Assembly: GCA_013202515.1 (NCBI GenBank)
Contig: JABMRN010000350.1
Coordinates: 1-18,449 of the forward strand
Direction: 5' to 3'
DNA from: Candidatus Omnitrophota bacterium
GTDB taxonomy: Bacteria; Omnitrophota; Gorgyraeia; JABMRN01
DNA: 18,449 bases
The notes beneath the pieces were generated by a model. The model saw only the letters and a list, made by a program, of their open reading frames with translations, ran no database searches and had not been told where the DNA came from. Below are positions 7,592 to 15,141 of this stretch, one piece after another. Both the position numbers and the translations under genes were made by a program. The stretch's first letter is position 1. Each line of letters opens with the position of its first letter.

Positions 7592-7629
7592 TTAAGCTAA
7601 AAGGAAGGCATGCAGGAAAAAAAACTGTC

Positions 7630-8268
7630 CTATCTCCCTTTCTTCTTCTCCTTACCTTTCAGCAGAAGCTTCCAGGGATGTTGTTTTATGTCTTCGGAAA
7701 ACTCATTAAAATTCACAGAAGTCTGTTCTAGATTCTTTACTATATTATCAATGCCTTCTTTATTTTCGCTGACAGTAAGGTTGAGATTTTCGGACAGTTG
7801 CTTGACGTCGCCGAGAGTCTCTTCAAGCTTTATGGCTATTAAATCGGCCTTTTTCATCATTTCCCTGGCCTGAATGGGATCTTCGCTGGCAACGACTGCG
7901 CCATTTTTAAGAAATGGGTTATTAGCGGTACCCGGAGTAAGGCCCACGTGCGTATCGCCAATAAAACCAGTAGAGCTTATGTAGGCAATTGAATCTGCAT
8001 GGACCTTTGCTGTATTCCCTAGTGAAAGAAAAACCTCCACCTTCGTTTCGGGATCATAGATAAAATTTATCTTCTTCACCCTCCCAACCTCTATACCAGA
8101 CAAGGAAACTATCGCATTTTCTTTTAAGCCACCTGCGTAGCTGAAATAGGTTTTTAAGTCGTATGTATCTGAGGCAAAGTTAGCTGTTTTTGCCCACAGG
8201 AAAATACCCACACATAACGCCAGCACAACAAACAAACCAATCTTTACCTCGTTTGTAAATTTCTTCAT
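7630..8268 (-). CDS. mlaD: MlaD-like MCE-domain lipid transport protein
   Basis: MCE proteins form hexameric rings anchored in the inner membrane that pass phospholipids between transporter and envelope. This 212-residue protein has one N-terminal membrane helix (about 8-25) and a single MCE domain (about 37-115, with SLSGIEVGRVKKI and STGFIGDTHVGLTPG). A predicted helical tail (about 130-200) ends in QHPWKLL and a Lys-rich terminus. The tail is longer than in E. coli MlaD (about 183 residues) and could form a short alpha-helical barrel. GGAGG is spaced 6 nt before ATG. It follows mlaF by 12 nt. No MlaC or MlaA gene is in the window, so the periplasmic partner is unknown. Confidence 0.93.
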   Translation of the reverse strand: MKKFTNEVKIGLFVVLALCVGIFLWAKTANFASDTYDLKTYFSYAGGLKENAIVSLSGIEVGRVKKINFIYDPETKVEVFLSLGNTAKVHADSIAYISSTGFIGDTHVGLTPGTANNPFLKNGAVVASEDPIQAREMMKKADLIAIKLEETLGDVKQLSENLNLTVSENKEGIDNIVKNLEQTSVNFNEFSEDIKQHPWKLLLKGKEKKKGR

Positions 8269-8280
8269 GATTTACCTCCA

Positions 8281-9081
8281 TTAATCCGTCAACGAATCTA
8301 AATAATCGTCTTTTTGTCTAAAAAATTTAATAGGCCCATCTGGGCTTCCTGAAATAAACTGCCTGACATAAGGATTTTTGCTTGTTTTTATCTCTTCGCG
8401 CGTTCCTATCTCTGCGACTTTTCCTTCATAAAGCATTGCAATTCTATCTGCAATCCTAAAAACGCTGTGCATGTCGTGGGTAACAACTATACTTGTCACT
8501 GAAAGCGCCTTAGATAAATCAACAATTAATTTATCCATCACTGCGGTAACTATGGGATCAAGCCCTGCTGTCGGTTCATCATAAAAGACGATTTCGGGAT
8601 CCATGGCTACAGCACGTGCAATACCCACCCTTTTTTTCATTCCTCCAGAAAGCTGACTTGGCATAAGATTCTCAAAGCCGCGCAAGCCAACTAGCTCTAA
8701 TTTCATTTTAACCACTATATTAATAACATTTTCTTCAAGCTTAGTGTGTTCGCGAAGCGGAAGAGATACATTTTCACCAACCGTCATGGAATCAAAAAGC
8801 GCTGAACTCTGAAAAGACATTCCGGTTTTCTTCTTTATTCTGTCCATCTCATCTTCATTAAGAGTAGCAATATTTTCATTAAGAAGGTATACTTCGCCCT
8901 CATCCGGCTTTATCGATCCTGTAAGATGTCTCAAAAGCGTGCTTTTGCCACAACCCGAACCGCCCATTATGACAAAGGTTTCCCCTCTACAAATCTCCAA
9001 ATCTATCCCATCAAGGATTTGGCGGTCCCCGAATTTCTTTTTAAGACCTTCTGTCTTGATTATAACTTCTTTTTCAGGCAT
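8281..9081 (-). CDS. mlaF: MlaF-like ABC transporter ATPase
   Basis: The 266-residue ATPase powers the MlaE permease. Visible motifs are Walker A GGSGCGKST (40-48), Q-loop Gln91, signature LSGGMKKR (144-151), Walker B IVFYDE (164-169), the D-loop GLD and switch His202 in VVTHD. The last 26 residues (about 241-266, VRQFISGSPDGPIKFF and a DDYLDSL segment) resemble the C-terminal extension of E. coli MlaF that reaches across the ATPase dimer next to the MlaB sites. mlaE is 12 nt upstream and mlaD 12 nt downstream. GAGG overlaps the mlaE stop codon at about 10 nt from the start. Confidence 0.96.
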   Translation of the reverse strand: MPEKEVIIKTEGLKKKFGDRQILDGIDLEICRGETFVIMGGSGCGKSTLLRHLTGSIKPDEGEVYLLNENIATLNEDEMDRIKKKTGMSFQSSALFDSMTVGENVSLPLREHTKLEENVINIVVKMKLELVGLRGFENLMPSQLSGGMKKRVGIARAVAMDPEIVFYDEPTAGLDPIVTAVMDKLIVDLSKALSVTSIVVTHDMHSVFRIADRIAMLYEGKVAEIGTREEIKTSKNPYVRQFISGSPDGPIKFFRQKDDYLDSLTD

Positions 9082-9093
9082 TACTTATACGCC

Positions 9094-9888
9094 TCACAGA
9101 TTTGAGAAGAAAAATATTCCCGTTAAAATGCAATCAAATAAAATAATAAGAACGAAGCTTGTAACAACACTTACTGTAGTAGCCTTTCCAACGCCTTCTG
9201 CGCCACCGCGGGTATTAAGACCCATGTAGCATCCTACCATAGAGATCGTTATAGCAAAAACAACACTTTTTACCAAACCGGTCCATACATCCTTCCAAAC
9301 CATGAACTCAAATGAAAAATCAATATATCTGTATGGATTAAGGCCTAAATTATATACACCAACTAGAAACCCGCCTATTATACCAAGCAGGTCGCCGAAA
9401 ATCGTTAGACACGGAAGCATTACAAGTAGCGCAAGAAACCGTGGAACTACCAAAAAGCGCACAGGATTGAGTGCCATTGTCTCGAGCGCCTCTATCTGTT
9501 CGGAAACCTTCATGCTCCCTAGCTCTGCAGTTATAGCGGCTCCTACCCGTCCTGCAACAACCAAGGCAGTCAGGACAGGACCTAATTCTCTCGCTAGGCT
9601 TATCGCAACCATAGAAGCAACGTATATCGTTGCTCCTAACTGCGATAGCTGATAAGCGCTTTGCATAGCTATGACTATACCCGTAAAAAGGGTAACAAAA
9701 AATACAATAATAGCGGACTGAAGACCCGCAAATACCATCTGTTCAAATATGCTTTGCTTTCTAGCACTCTTCCCTTTAAAAGGACCAATTACAAGCCAGT
9801 AAAGCGTTTGTAAAAACAAAACCGACACTCCTTTAGTGTGTCGGTATGTGCTTGTTATTACGCTGCCTATAGCCGCTAAAAAATTCAT
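9094..9888 (-). CDS. mlaE: MlaE-like lipid ABC transporter permease
   Basis: This 264-residue inner-membrane permease belongs to the MlaE/YrbE family. Family hallmarks are seen in ARELGPVLTALVVAGRVGAA and the following ELGSMKVSEQIEALETM segment, with an interfacial N-terminal helix and about five membrane segments after it. With MlaF it forms the core that moves phospholipids to or from the MCE ring. AGGAG lies 9 nt before the ATG, and the STAS gene ends 42 nt upstream. Its first codons contain a 7-bp inverted repeat (9822-9844), noted separately as probably incidental. Confidence 0.95.
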   Translation of the reverse strand: MNFLAAIGSVITSTYRHTKGVSVLFLQTLYWLVIGPFKGKSARKQSIFEQMVFAGLQSAIIVFFVTLFTGIVIAMQSAYQLSQLGATIYVASMVAISLARELGPVLTALVVAGRVGAAITAELGSMKVSEQIEALETMALNPVRFLVVPRFLALLVMLPCLTIFGDLLGIIGGFLVGVYNLGLNPYRYIDFSFEFMVWKDVWTGLVKSVVFAITISMVGCYMGLNTRGGAEGVGKATTVSVVTSFVLIILFDCILTGIFFFSNL

Positions 9889-9930
9889 ACAGCTATACTC
9901 CTATTTAAATCAGACGAAACTATTTAATGC

Positions 9931-10245
9931 CTAGTTTTCATCCGCGGATATATCAAAAAGTTTATCTAATTTTGTTATCTCAAAAAGACTCTTTATCTTC
10001 GAAGATAGATTTGCAAGCTTTAATTTGCCGCCATAAGTTCTTATATTTTTTAGCATCTCCACAAGGGTCGCCAATCCGGATGAATCAATATAGCTCACAT
10101 CCTTAAAGTTTACTACGATCTTTGGCTTTTTTTCGGCAATCACTTTGTCAAAAATTTTCTTTATCTGCGGAGCGGTGTTTATATCTACTTCTCCGTTAAT
10201 GTAACATATTTTAACGTCGTTTTTATCTTCCGTCTTTATATGCAT
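9931..10245 (-). CDS. STAS-domain protein: anti-sigma-factor antagonist-like, candidate MlaB-type subunit
   Basis: The 104-residue protein is a stand-alone STAS domain. It has the strand GEVDINTAPQIKKIF (18-32) and the switch loop SYIDSSGLATLVE (51-63), in which Ser55 aligns with the phosphorylated Ser58 of B. subtilis SpoIIAA. SpoIIAA/RsbV proteins are switched off by a kinase and reset by a PP2C phosphatase. Both partner types flank it here: the kinase ends 45 nt upstream and the phosphatase is four genes downstream. It also sits immediately before mlaE, and E. coli MlaB, a subunit of the Mla transporter, is likewise a STAS protein. Which role, or both, applies is inference. GGAGG is spaced 5 nt before ATG, so translation is expected to be strong. 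Confidence 0.92.
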   Translation of the reverse strand: MHIKTEDKNDVKICYINGEVDINTAPQIKKIFDKVIAEKKPKIVVNFKDVSYIDSSGLATLVEMLKNIRTYGGKLKLANLSSKIKSLFEITKLDKLFDISADEN

Positions 10246-10290
10246 CTTATCCTCCGATTTTTTTATTGCTACATGAAAAACGTCCCATTG

Positions 10291-10683
10291 TCATATTAAT
10301 CTTTTCTCCATCGTGACGCAATTGCCCTTTTCGTTATATTCCAGCTTATCCATCAATCTGTGCATGATATAAATACCCCTTCCGCTTTCTTTGTAAAGAT
10401 TCTTTCCATCGGTGGGGTCTGGTAAATCTCCGAACACAAATCCTTTTCCGCTATCACAAATAGTAATTTTTATTTTATCGCCCTTTATACTGAAAGAAAT
10501 CTCTATAGGCAAGTCCGCCTTGTTTTCGTTACCGTGGACCACGGCATTTCTGATAGCTTCTTCCACGCACAATTTTATGTCAAACAAGGTATCTTTGCTT
10601 ATAGCCTTTTTTTCTTTTCTTATATACTTTATTATCTCGGCGCTTGCCGTTCTAACGCTTTTAATATCTGTGGTTAATTGCAT
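10291..10683 (-). CDS. RsbW/SpoIIAB-like HATPase serine kinase
   Basis: The 130-residue protein is a GHKL-type ATPase of the anti-sigma-factor kinase family. The N box EEAIRNAVVHGN (41-52), G1 box DSGKGF (77-82) and G2 box GRGIYIM (101-107) are all present, so it should bind ATP. There is no separate phospho-acceptor His domain, which distinguishes it from histidine kinases. The family phosphorylates a STAS protein on Ser, and here the STAS gene follows directly. No sigma factor gene is near, so the protein released or bound by this kinase is not obvious. It starts 25 nt after accA, with no clear Shine-Dalgarno sequence. Confidence 0.92.
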   Translation of the reverse strand: MQLTTDIKSVRTASAEIIKYIRKEKKAISKDTLFDIKLCVEEAIRNAVVHGNENKADLPIEISFSIKGDKIKITICDSGKGFVFGDLPDPTDGKNLYKESGRGIYIMHRLMDKLEYNEKGNCVTMEKRLI

Positions 10684-10708
10684 ATGTTATAAGGGTTAAA
10701 AAAATATT

Positions 10709-11674
10709 CTATTTTTCCGGTTCTTTGAATACGCCTATTTTTCTAAATTTTCTATATCTAGTTTCTACAAGGTCTTTCTTGCCAAGCTTACTCAACTCGC
10801 TAATAGCATCAATTAATTGTTTTTTAATATTTTGCGACGTAAAATTAGGATCTCTGTGGGCGCCTCCCAATGGTTCTTTTACTATGCCATCAATAATATC
10901 CATATCAAGCAAATCATTTGCAGTCAATTTCAGGGCTTCGGCTGCGCTAGGGGCTTTTGAACGTTCTTTCCATAAAATTGCCGCACATCCTTCCGGTGAA
11001 ATCACCGAATAATAAGCATTTTCCAAAACAAAAACTTTATCGCAAACACCTATACCCAGTGCACCGCCAGAACCTCCCTCGCCTATAACAAAGGCAATTA
11101 AAGGAGCTGTGAGAGTCGTCATTTCTCTCAAGTTATATGATATTGCCTCGGCCTGGCCTCTTTCTTCGGCACCTATGCCAGGATAGGCACCTGGGGTATC
11201 TATAAAGATAACTACCGGCAGACTAAACTTTTCTGCCAATTTCATTATCCTGAGTGCTTTTCTATAACCTTCGGGATTTGCGCTTCCGAAGCTTCTTGCA
11301 AGATTCTCTTTCGTATCCCGCCCTTTTTGATGTCCGATACATACGACATTTTTGCCGTTAAACTTCGCTATGCCACATACCATGGCCCTGTCATCCGCAA
11401 AATGCCTGTCTCCATGCAGCTCAACGAAATCCGTCATGAGCATGTCTATATAATCGAGGGTATATGGCCTTTTAGGGTGACGTGCAATCTGAACTCGCTG
11501 CCAAGGGGTAAGATTGTCAAAGACCTCTTTTTTTACCTTCTCAAGACGGCTTTCTAGTTTTTTTATCTCACTGGATAGATCGATATCCTCTCTGGCGGTG
11601 AAGGTTTTAAGCTCTTCAATCTTCCGCTCTAGTTCAAGAATTGGTTTTTCAAAATCTAATCCGCTACCGTTCAT
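10709..11674 (-). CDS. accA: Acetyl-CoA carboxylase carboxyltransferase subunit alpha
   Basis: AccA pairs with AccD to carboxylate acetyl-CoA from carboxybiotin, the committed step of fatty-acid synthesis. The 321-residue length is standard. An N-terminal helical region (about 8-52) precedes the crotonase-fold domain. Conserved stretches include QIARHPKRPYTLDYI (62-76), ELHGDR (85-90), DTPGAYPG (159-166), the Gly-rich loop GEGGSGGALGIG (198-209) and SPEGCA (226-231). accD is not in the window. The gene starts 8 nt after the L,D-transpeptidase stop with no clear Shine-Dalgarno sequence and is followed by the kinase-STAS-Mla run. This makes it the first lipid-related gene of that group. Confidence 0.97.
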   Translation of the reverse strand: MNGSGLDFEKPILELERKIEELKTFTAREDIDLSSEIKKLESRLEKVKKEVFDNLTPWQRVQIARHPKRPYTLDYIDMLMTDFVELHGDRHFADDRAMVCGIAKFNGKNVVCIGHQKGRDTKENLARSFGSANPEGYRKALRIMKLAEKFSLPVVIFIDTPGAYPGIGAEERGQAEAISYNLREMTTLTAPLIAFVIGEGGSGGALGIGVCDKVFVLENAYYSVISPEGCAAILWKERSKAPSAAEALKLTANDLLDMDIIDGIVKEPLGGAHRDPNFTSQNIKKQLIDAISELSKLGKKDLVETRYRKFRKIGVFKEPEK

Positions 11675-11682
11675 AATGGAAG

Positions 11683-12612
11683 TTAATCCGCGATAACGAC
11701 TTCTGTGCCGCTCGGGACTATCCGATAAAGCTCCTCTATATCTTTATTAGTCATACGGATGCAGCCTTGGGTAATTTGTTTACCTATAGTATGCGGGTCA
11801 TTAGTGCCGTGTATCCCATAACCTTCGGCAGAAAGCCCCATCCAGTATTCCCCCAATTCATAATCGGGGCTATCGGGACGAACAATAGCTCCAACCTTAT
11901 ACCACAACGGTTTTGGCAATTTCTCCTCTATCTTGAACTTTCCAACGGGAGTAGAATTATTGCTGCCGGTTGAAACTTTATACGTTTTTATTATTTGTCC
12001 ACCGTTTTTCAAAAAAAGTTTGTTCTGGGATTTATCTACCAATATGTCAAACTTCGCCTTTGTGACTTTGAGAAACTGCCCTGGCACTATTAAATCACTT
12101 TTTAAATCGTTACTCTTTTTCAAAAGACCAACCGTTGTATTAAATCTTTGTGCAATACCACTGAGGGTATCGTTCGGCTTTACTTGATATTTAATACTGT
12201 CTTTGTCTATGAGCGGTGAAAATAATATTTTCATGCTGGTATCTTCCAATTTCTGCTGGGCTGCTGAAATGGAGGGGGAATTGGGAAAATCTTCAGTAAT
12301 TTTTTTGTAGCAGTCTCTTGCCTGTAGAAGAGCATCTTTTTTCTCATATATATCAGCAAGCTTAAAAAGAGACTCTTCTTTAATGCGGGTGTTTACGTTT
12401 TGCTTAGATGTTATCTCTAACGCCTTTATTGCCTTATCGTAATCTTTCTTGTCAAGAAGAGCTACCCCGTAGTCATAAACTACACTTACTCTGTCTGCTG
12501 TCATTTCTAACCTGTGAAATGACTTCTTTATTATAAGCGTCTTTATGCCCAATATTACAAAAACAAAGAGTATAGCAACCCCTACGATCATCACTACAAG
12601 CTTCTTATTCAC
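11683..12612 (-). CDS. L,D-transpeptidase with TPR and LysM domains
   Basis: This 309-residue cell-envelope enzyme is predicted to form L,D cross-links in peptidoglycan or attach proteins to it. Domain order: an N-terminal membrane anchor (5-25), TPR-like repeats (about 42-125), a LysM peptidoglycan-binding module (140-184, VKPNDTLSGIAQRFN), and a YkuD catalytic domain (187-308). The active-site motif reads GIHGTNDPHTIGKQITQGCI (266-285) then RM, with catalytic Cys284, His268 and Arg286. The usual S..GC is T..GC here. It starts with GTG at 12612-12610, supported by GAGAGGT eight nt upstream. It follows the DUF212 gene by 34 nt and precedes accA by 8 nt. Confidence 0.93.
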   Translation of the reverse strand: MNKKLVVMIVGVAILFVFVILGIKTLIIKKSFHRLEMTADRVSVVYDYGVALLDKKDYDKAIKALEITSKQNVNTRIKEESLFKLADIYEKKDALLQARDCYKKITEDFPNSPSISAAQQKLEDTSMKILFSPLIDKDSIKYQVKPNDTLSGIAQRFNTTVGLLKKSNDLKSDLIVPGQFLKVTKAKFDILVDKSQNKLFLKNGGQIIKTYKVSTGSNNSTPVGKFKIEEKLPKPLWYKVGAIVRPDSPDYELGEYWMGLSAEGYGIHGTNDPHTIGKQITQGCIRMTNKDIEELYRIVPSGTEVVIAD

Positions 12613-12626
12613 TCTACCTACCTCTC
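12613..12626 (-). promoter_or_regulatory. Ribosome binding site supporting a GTG start
   Basis: GAGAGGT at 12626-12620 is 7-8 nt upstream of the GTG start of the L,D-transpeptidase gene. The translation from this GTG begins with Lys residues and a membrane helix, as expected for an anchored enzyme. Confidence 0.6.
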
Positions 12627-12646
12627 TTTAAAGGTGTTTTTAGACA

Positions 12647-13102
12647 CTATAGATATTTCAAATAGAAAAGAAATACTACACCTATACCTATCGCAATACC
12701 GGCTATAATCTGTATGGGCGTATGCCCTAAAAGCTCTTTAAGCCTGTCTTCCTGTATCTTTTTCTTCCAGTATATATCATCCAATATTCTATTAAGAATT
12801 TCGGCTTGCTTACCGCTTGAGCGTCGGACACCCTGGGCATCAGCTATGACAACAATTGCAAACAAAAAGGCTAAAGCAAAAAATGGTGACTCTACTCCGT
12901 AATGTAATCCCATAGCCGTTGCCATACCGCTGACAGCTGCGGAATGGGAGCTTGGCATGCCGCCGGTACCCACAAACCACTTAAAATTGAACCTTTTCTC
13001 TTTTATTACTCCGATGATAACCTTAACGGTTTGGGCCGTAAACCATGCGGTTACTGTACTTAAAAACACCAAGTAATTGGGAGGTGCTAATTTGAGTTCC
13101 AT
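12647..13102 (-). CDS. Divergent PAP2 (DUF212) family membrane protein
   Basis: The 151-residue membrane protein matches the divergent PAP2 family (B. subtilis YuiD type). It has helix 1 (about 8-30), then the motif GTGGMPSSHSAAVSGMATAM (46-65), a hydrophobic segment (about 73-88), ADAQGVRRSSGKQAEILN (87-104), ELLGHTPIQIIAG (123-135) and a final helix. PAP2 relatives dephosphorylate lipid phosphates, and PSSHS and the later His recall two PAP2 motifs, but activity in this subfamily is not established as far as I know. Its promoter lies so close (TATAAT ends 9 nt before ATG) that the mRNA is probably leaderless. It starts a sub-operon with the L,D-transpeptidase, and a role in undecaprenyl-phosphate or cell-wall metabolism is only a guess. 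Confidence 0.9.
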   Translation of the reverse strand: MELKLAPPNYLVFLSTVTAWFTAQTVKVIIGVIKEKRFNFKWFVGTGGMPSSHSAAVSGMATAMGLHYGVESPFFALAFLFAIVVIADAQGVRRSSGKQAEILNRILDDIYWKKKIQEDRLKELLGHTPIQIIAGIAIGIGVVFLFYLKYL

Positions 13103-13111
13103 AGTGGTAGT

Positions 13112-13140
13112 ATTATATTATATAGATGGTTAACGTTCAA
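13112..13140 (-). promoter_or_regulatory. Strong predicted sigma70-type promoter giving a near-leaderless mRNA
   Basis: TTGAAC (13140-13135) and a perfect TATAAT (13117-13112) are separated by 17 nt. Only 9 nt, ACTACCACT, separate the -10 from the ATG at 13102, with no Shine-Dalgarno sequence. Transcription would start within about 0-4 nt of the start codon. Confidence 0.65.
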
Positions 13141-13148
13141 CCTATTTC

Positions 13149-13706
13149 CTAGGATTTAATCAAAGCCAGAGTCTCTGAACGCGTTTTCTGACTCTTCCTA
13201 AAAACACCTCTGACAGCACTGGTAACGGTGAGTACGCCGGGTTTTTTTATTCCCCGCATTGACATGCAAAGGTGCTCTGCTTCGACAACAACCATGACAC
13301 CTTTGGGTTTGAGCTTCTTCATGATACAATCGGCAATGTCCGTAGTCAGTCTTTCCTGGACTTGGAGACGTTTTGCTAACGTATCTACGACACGACCAAG
13401 TTTACTCAAGCCCGTTACTCTGCTACCTTTGGGTATATATGCAACGTGGACTTTTCCTATGAAAGGAAGAAGGTGATGTTCGCATATAGAATATAGAGGA
13501 ATGCCTTTTAAAAGGATTATCTCATCATGCTCTTTTTCAAAAATAACTTCAAGTTCTTTTTCGGGGTTCTTCTTTATTCCGCTCAATATTTCTTCGTACA
13601 TTCGCGCTACCCGTGCCGGTGTTTGCTTAATTCCAGGTCTTGATAAATCCTCACCGACTGCTTTTAATATCTCTTTGACTGCCGTTTCTATTCGCTTTAT
13701 ATCCAT
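13149..13706 (-). CDS. folE: GTP cyclohydrolase I
   Basis: FolE converts GTP to 7,8-dihydroneopterin triphosphate, the first step of folate synthesis. The 185-residue protein has a standard core with KQTPARVARMYEEIL (27-41), zinc ligands in ICEHH (Cys75, His78) and HLCMSMRG (Cys147), and the substrate segments GLSKLGRVVD (99-108) and QVQERLT (115-121). The frame continues upstream into mnmE to 13769, but AGGGGG placed 4 nt before ATG 13706 and the family's usual N-terminus (IETAVKEIL) fix the start there. It lies 19 nt after mnmE and ends 46 nt before the DUF212 gene, with that gene's promoter in between. Cys75 and Cys147 show it is the zinc-dependent IA type, not IB. Confidence 0.96.
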   Translation of the reverse strand: MDIKRIETAVKEILKAVGEDLSRPGIKQTPARVARMYEEILSGIKKNPEKELEVIFEKEHDEIILLKGIPLYSICEHHLLPFIGKVHVAYIPKGSRVTGLSKLGRVVDTLAKRLQVQERLTTDIADCIMKKLKPKGVMVVVEAEHLCMSMRGIKKPGVLTVTSAVRGVFRKSQKTRSETLALIKS

Positions 13707-13710
13707 GATT

Positions 13711-13716
13711 CCCCCT
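13711..13716 (-). promoter_or_regulatory. Ribosome binding site that decides the folE start
   Basis: AGGGGG on the minus strand lies 4 nt before the ATG at 13706 and just after the mnmE stop at 13726. It favours this start over the longer frame that begins inside mnmE. Confidence 0.65.
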
Positions 13717-13725
13717 GAAGTAGAG

Positions 13726-15141
13726 TTATTTTCCAATGCAAAAATTCTCAAATATCCTGTCCAAAACATCTATATCTATAGACTTACCTATAATCAAGCC
13801 AAGATGAAAAATTGCCTCTCTTATATCGAGCGCAATAAATTCCCAAGATGATCCATTTTTAAGGGCGCGTGCGGCAGGCCTTAGGTGCTTGAGTGCAGAA
13901 TTCAACTCATTTTTGTGCCTTATATTTGTCAGAAAAGCCGCTTCCGGATGCATTACTTTACCGCCCCAGATTTTCTTCACTAAGGCATCTTCGATGACAT
14001 TAAGATTTCTTTTCTTTAAAACCGAAATGCTTGGGATCTTTATACCTATTTTCTTCTCTATTGCCTTTAGATTAAGTTTCTGTTTTAAGTCGCTTTTATT
14101 AGATACTACCAATGCTTTATCCAAGGCTAGCTCTTTCATGATGTTTGCATCCTTTTTGTCAAAGGGCCTGCTCTGATCCAACATGAAGATCGCCATATCC
14201 GCTTTTTTAAGATAAGACTTTGTTTTTTCTATGCCTTTTTTCTCGACGAGATTGTTAGTCTTAACAATGCCCGCTGTATCCACTATTCTTAGGGGTATGC
14301 CTTTTATGGAAATACTTTCCTCTATGGCATCTCTCGTAGTACCAGGCATATGCGTCACAATGGCGCGGTTTCTTCTTAAAAGCGCATTCATTAAGGAAGA
14401 CTTACCTGTGTTCGGTTTTCCGCATATAACGCACATAAGCCCCTCTTTCAAAATCATCCCAAGGCCCTGAGTTTCCAAAATTGAATTTATTTTATTGCAA
14501 GATTTCTCTATTCCTTCAATTATGACATCTTTATCTATGTCCGCGATATTCTCTTCCTGAAAATCGATTTGAACCTCAACGTCTCTTAAAAGCTCTAATA
14601 ACCCCTCTCTTAGCTTCTCTATTTCTACTGAAAATCCTCCCTCCAGCTGCCCAACCGCCACCTTAAGAGAAGCTTCTGTTTTTGCTTTTACCACATCACA
14701 AACCGCCTCGGCCTGGGCAAGATCAATCCTGCCGTTTAAAAAAGCCCTTTTGGTAAACTCGCCTGGCTCAGCAAGTCTTGCGCCAGCTTTCAATACCTCT
14801 TCTAAAATCCTTCTTAGCGCCACTATGCCACCGTGACAGTTAATCTCAATTATATCTTCCCTCGTATAGGTGGCGGGAGCCCTCATTACGCTAAGCAATA
14901 CCTCATCGATTACTCCAGTATTTTTTAAACTCAACTTTCGATTTGTTGATCTTTTGACTCCAACAACATGGCCGTAGCGGATCGTATGCGTCTTGAAAAC
15001 AGAGGGCCTTCTTCCGTCTTTAGAGACAAATACCTTATCTGCAATAGACAGTGCCTTTTTCCCGCTCAGGCGGACAATGCCTATACCACCTTCCCCTATA
15101 GGTGTGGAAACTGCTGTTATTGTATCGCGTAGATCGCTCAT
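13726..15141 (-). CDS. mnmE: tRNA modification GTPase MnmE
   Basis: MnmE works with MnmG to add a (carboxymethyl)aminomethyl group to U34 of certain tRNAs, using 5,10-methylene-tetrahydrofolate. The 471-residue protein has the N-terminal folate-binding domain (about 5-125, DTITAVSTPIGEGGIGIVRL), a helical domain, and an inserted G domain (about 235-385). G1 is GKPNTGKSS (241-249), G2 GTTRD (267-271), G3 DTAG (288-291), and NKSD follows. The C-terminal FCIGK carries the conserved catalytic Cys. The start codon overlaps the folC stop by 4 nt (ATGA), so the two are translationally coupled. The usual partner gene mnmG is not in the window. Confidence 0.97.
   Translation of the reverse strand: MSDLRDTITAVSTPIGEGGIGIVRLSGKKALSIADKVFVSKDGRRPSVFKTHTIRYGHVVGVKRSTNRKLSLKNTGVIDEVLLSVMRAPATYTREDIIEINCHGGIVALRRILEEVLKAGARLAEPGEFTKRAFLNGRIDLAQAEAVCDVVKAKTEASLKVAVGQLEGGFSVEIEKLREGLLELLRDVEVQIDFQEENIADIDKDVIIEGIEKSCNKINSILETQGLGMILKEGLMCVICGKPNTGKSSLMNALLRRNRAIVTHMPGTTRDAIEESISIKGIPLRIVDTAGIVKTNNLVEKKGIEKTKSYLKKADMAIFMLDQSRPFDKKDANIMKELALDKALVVSNKSDLKQKLNLKAIEKKIGIKIPSISVLKKRNLNVIEDALVKKIWGGKVMHPEAAFLTNIRHKNELNSALKHLRPAARALKNGSSWEFIALDIREAIFHLGLIIGKSIDIDVLDRIFENFCIGK

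Noticed and set aside
7592..7629. T-run (8 T on the minus strand) between mlaD and the phosphatase gene as a terminator
   Set aside because: No stable hairpin precedes the T-run, so read-through into the phosphatase gene is more likely.
9822..9844. 7-bp perfect inverted repeat CCGACAC/GTGTCGG with a 9-nt loop
   Set aside because: It lies inside the mlaE coding sequence near the N-terminus, without a T-run, and is fully explained by codons. Regulatory use cannot be supported.
13707..13769. Longer folE start giving 21 extra residues
   Set aside because: It overlaps the mnmE coding end. The AGGGGG site and family N-terminus support ATG at 13706.
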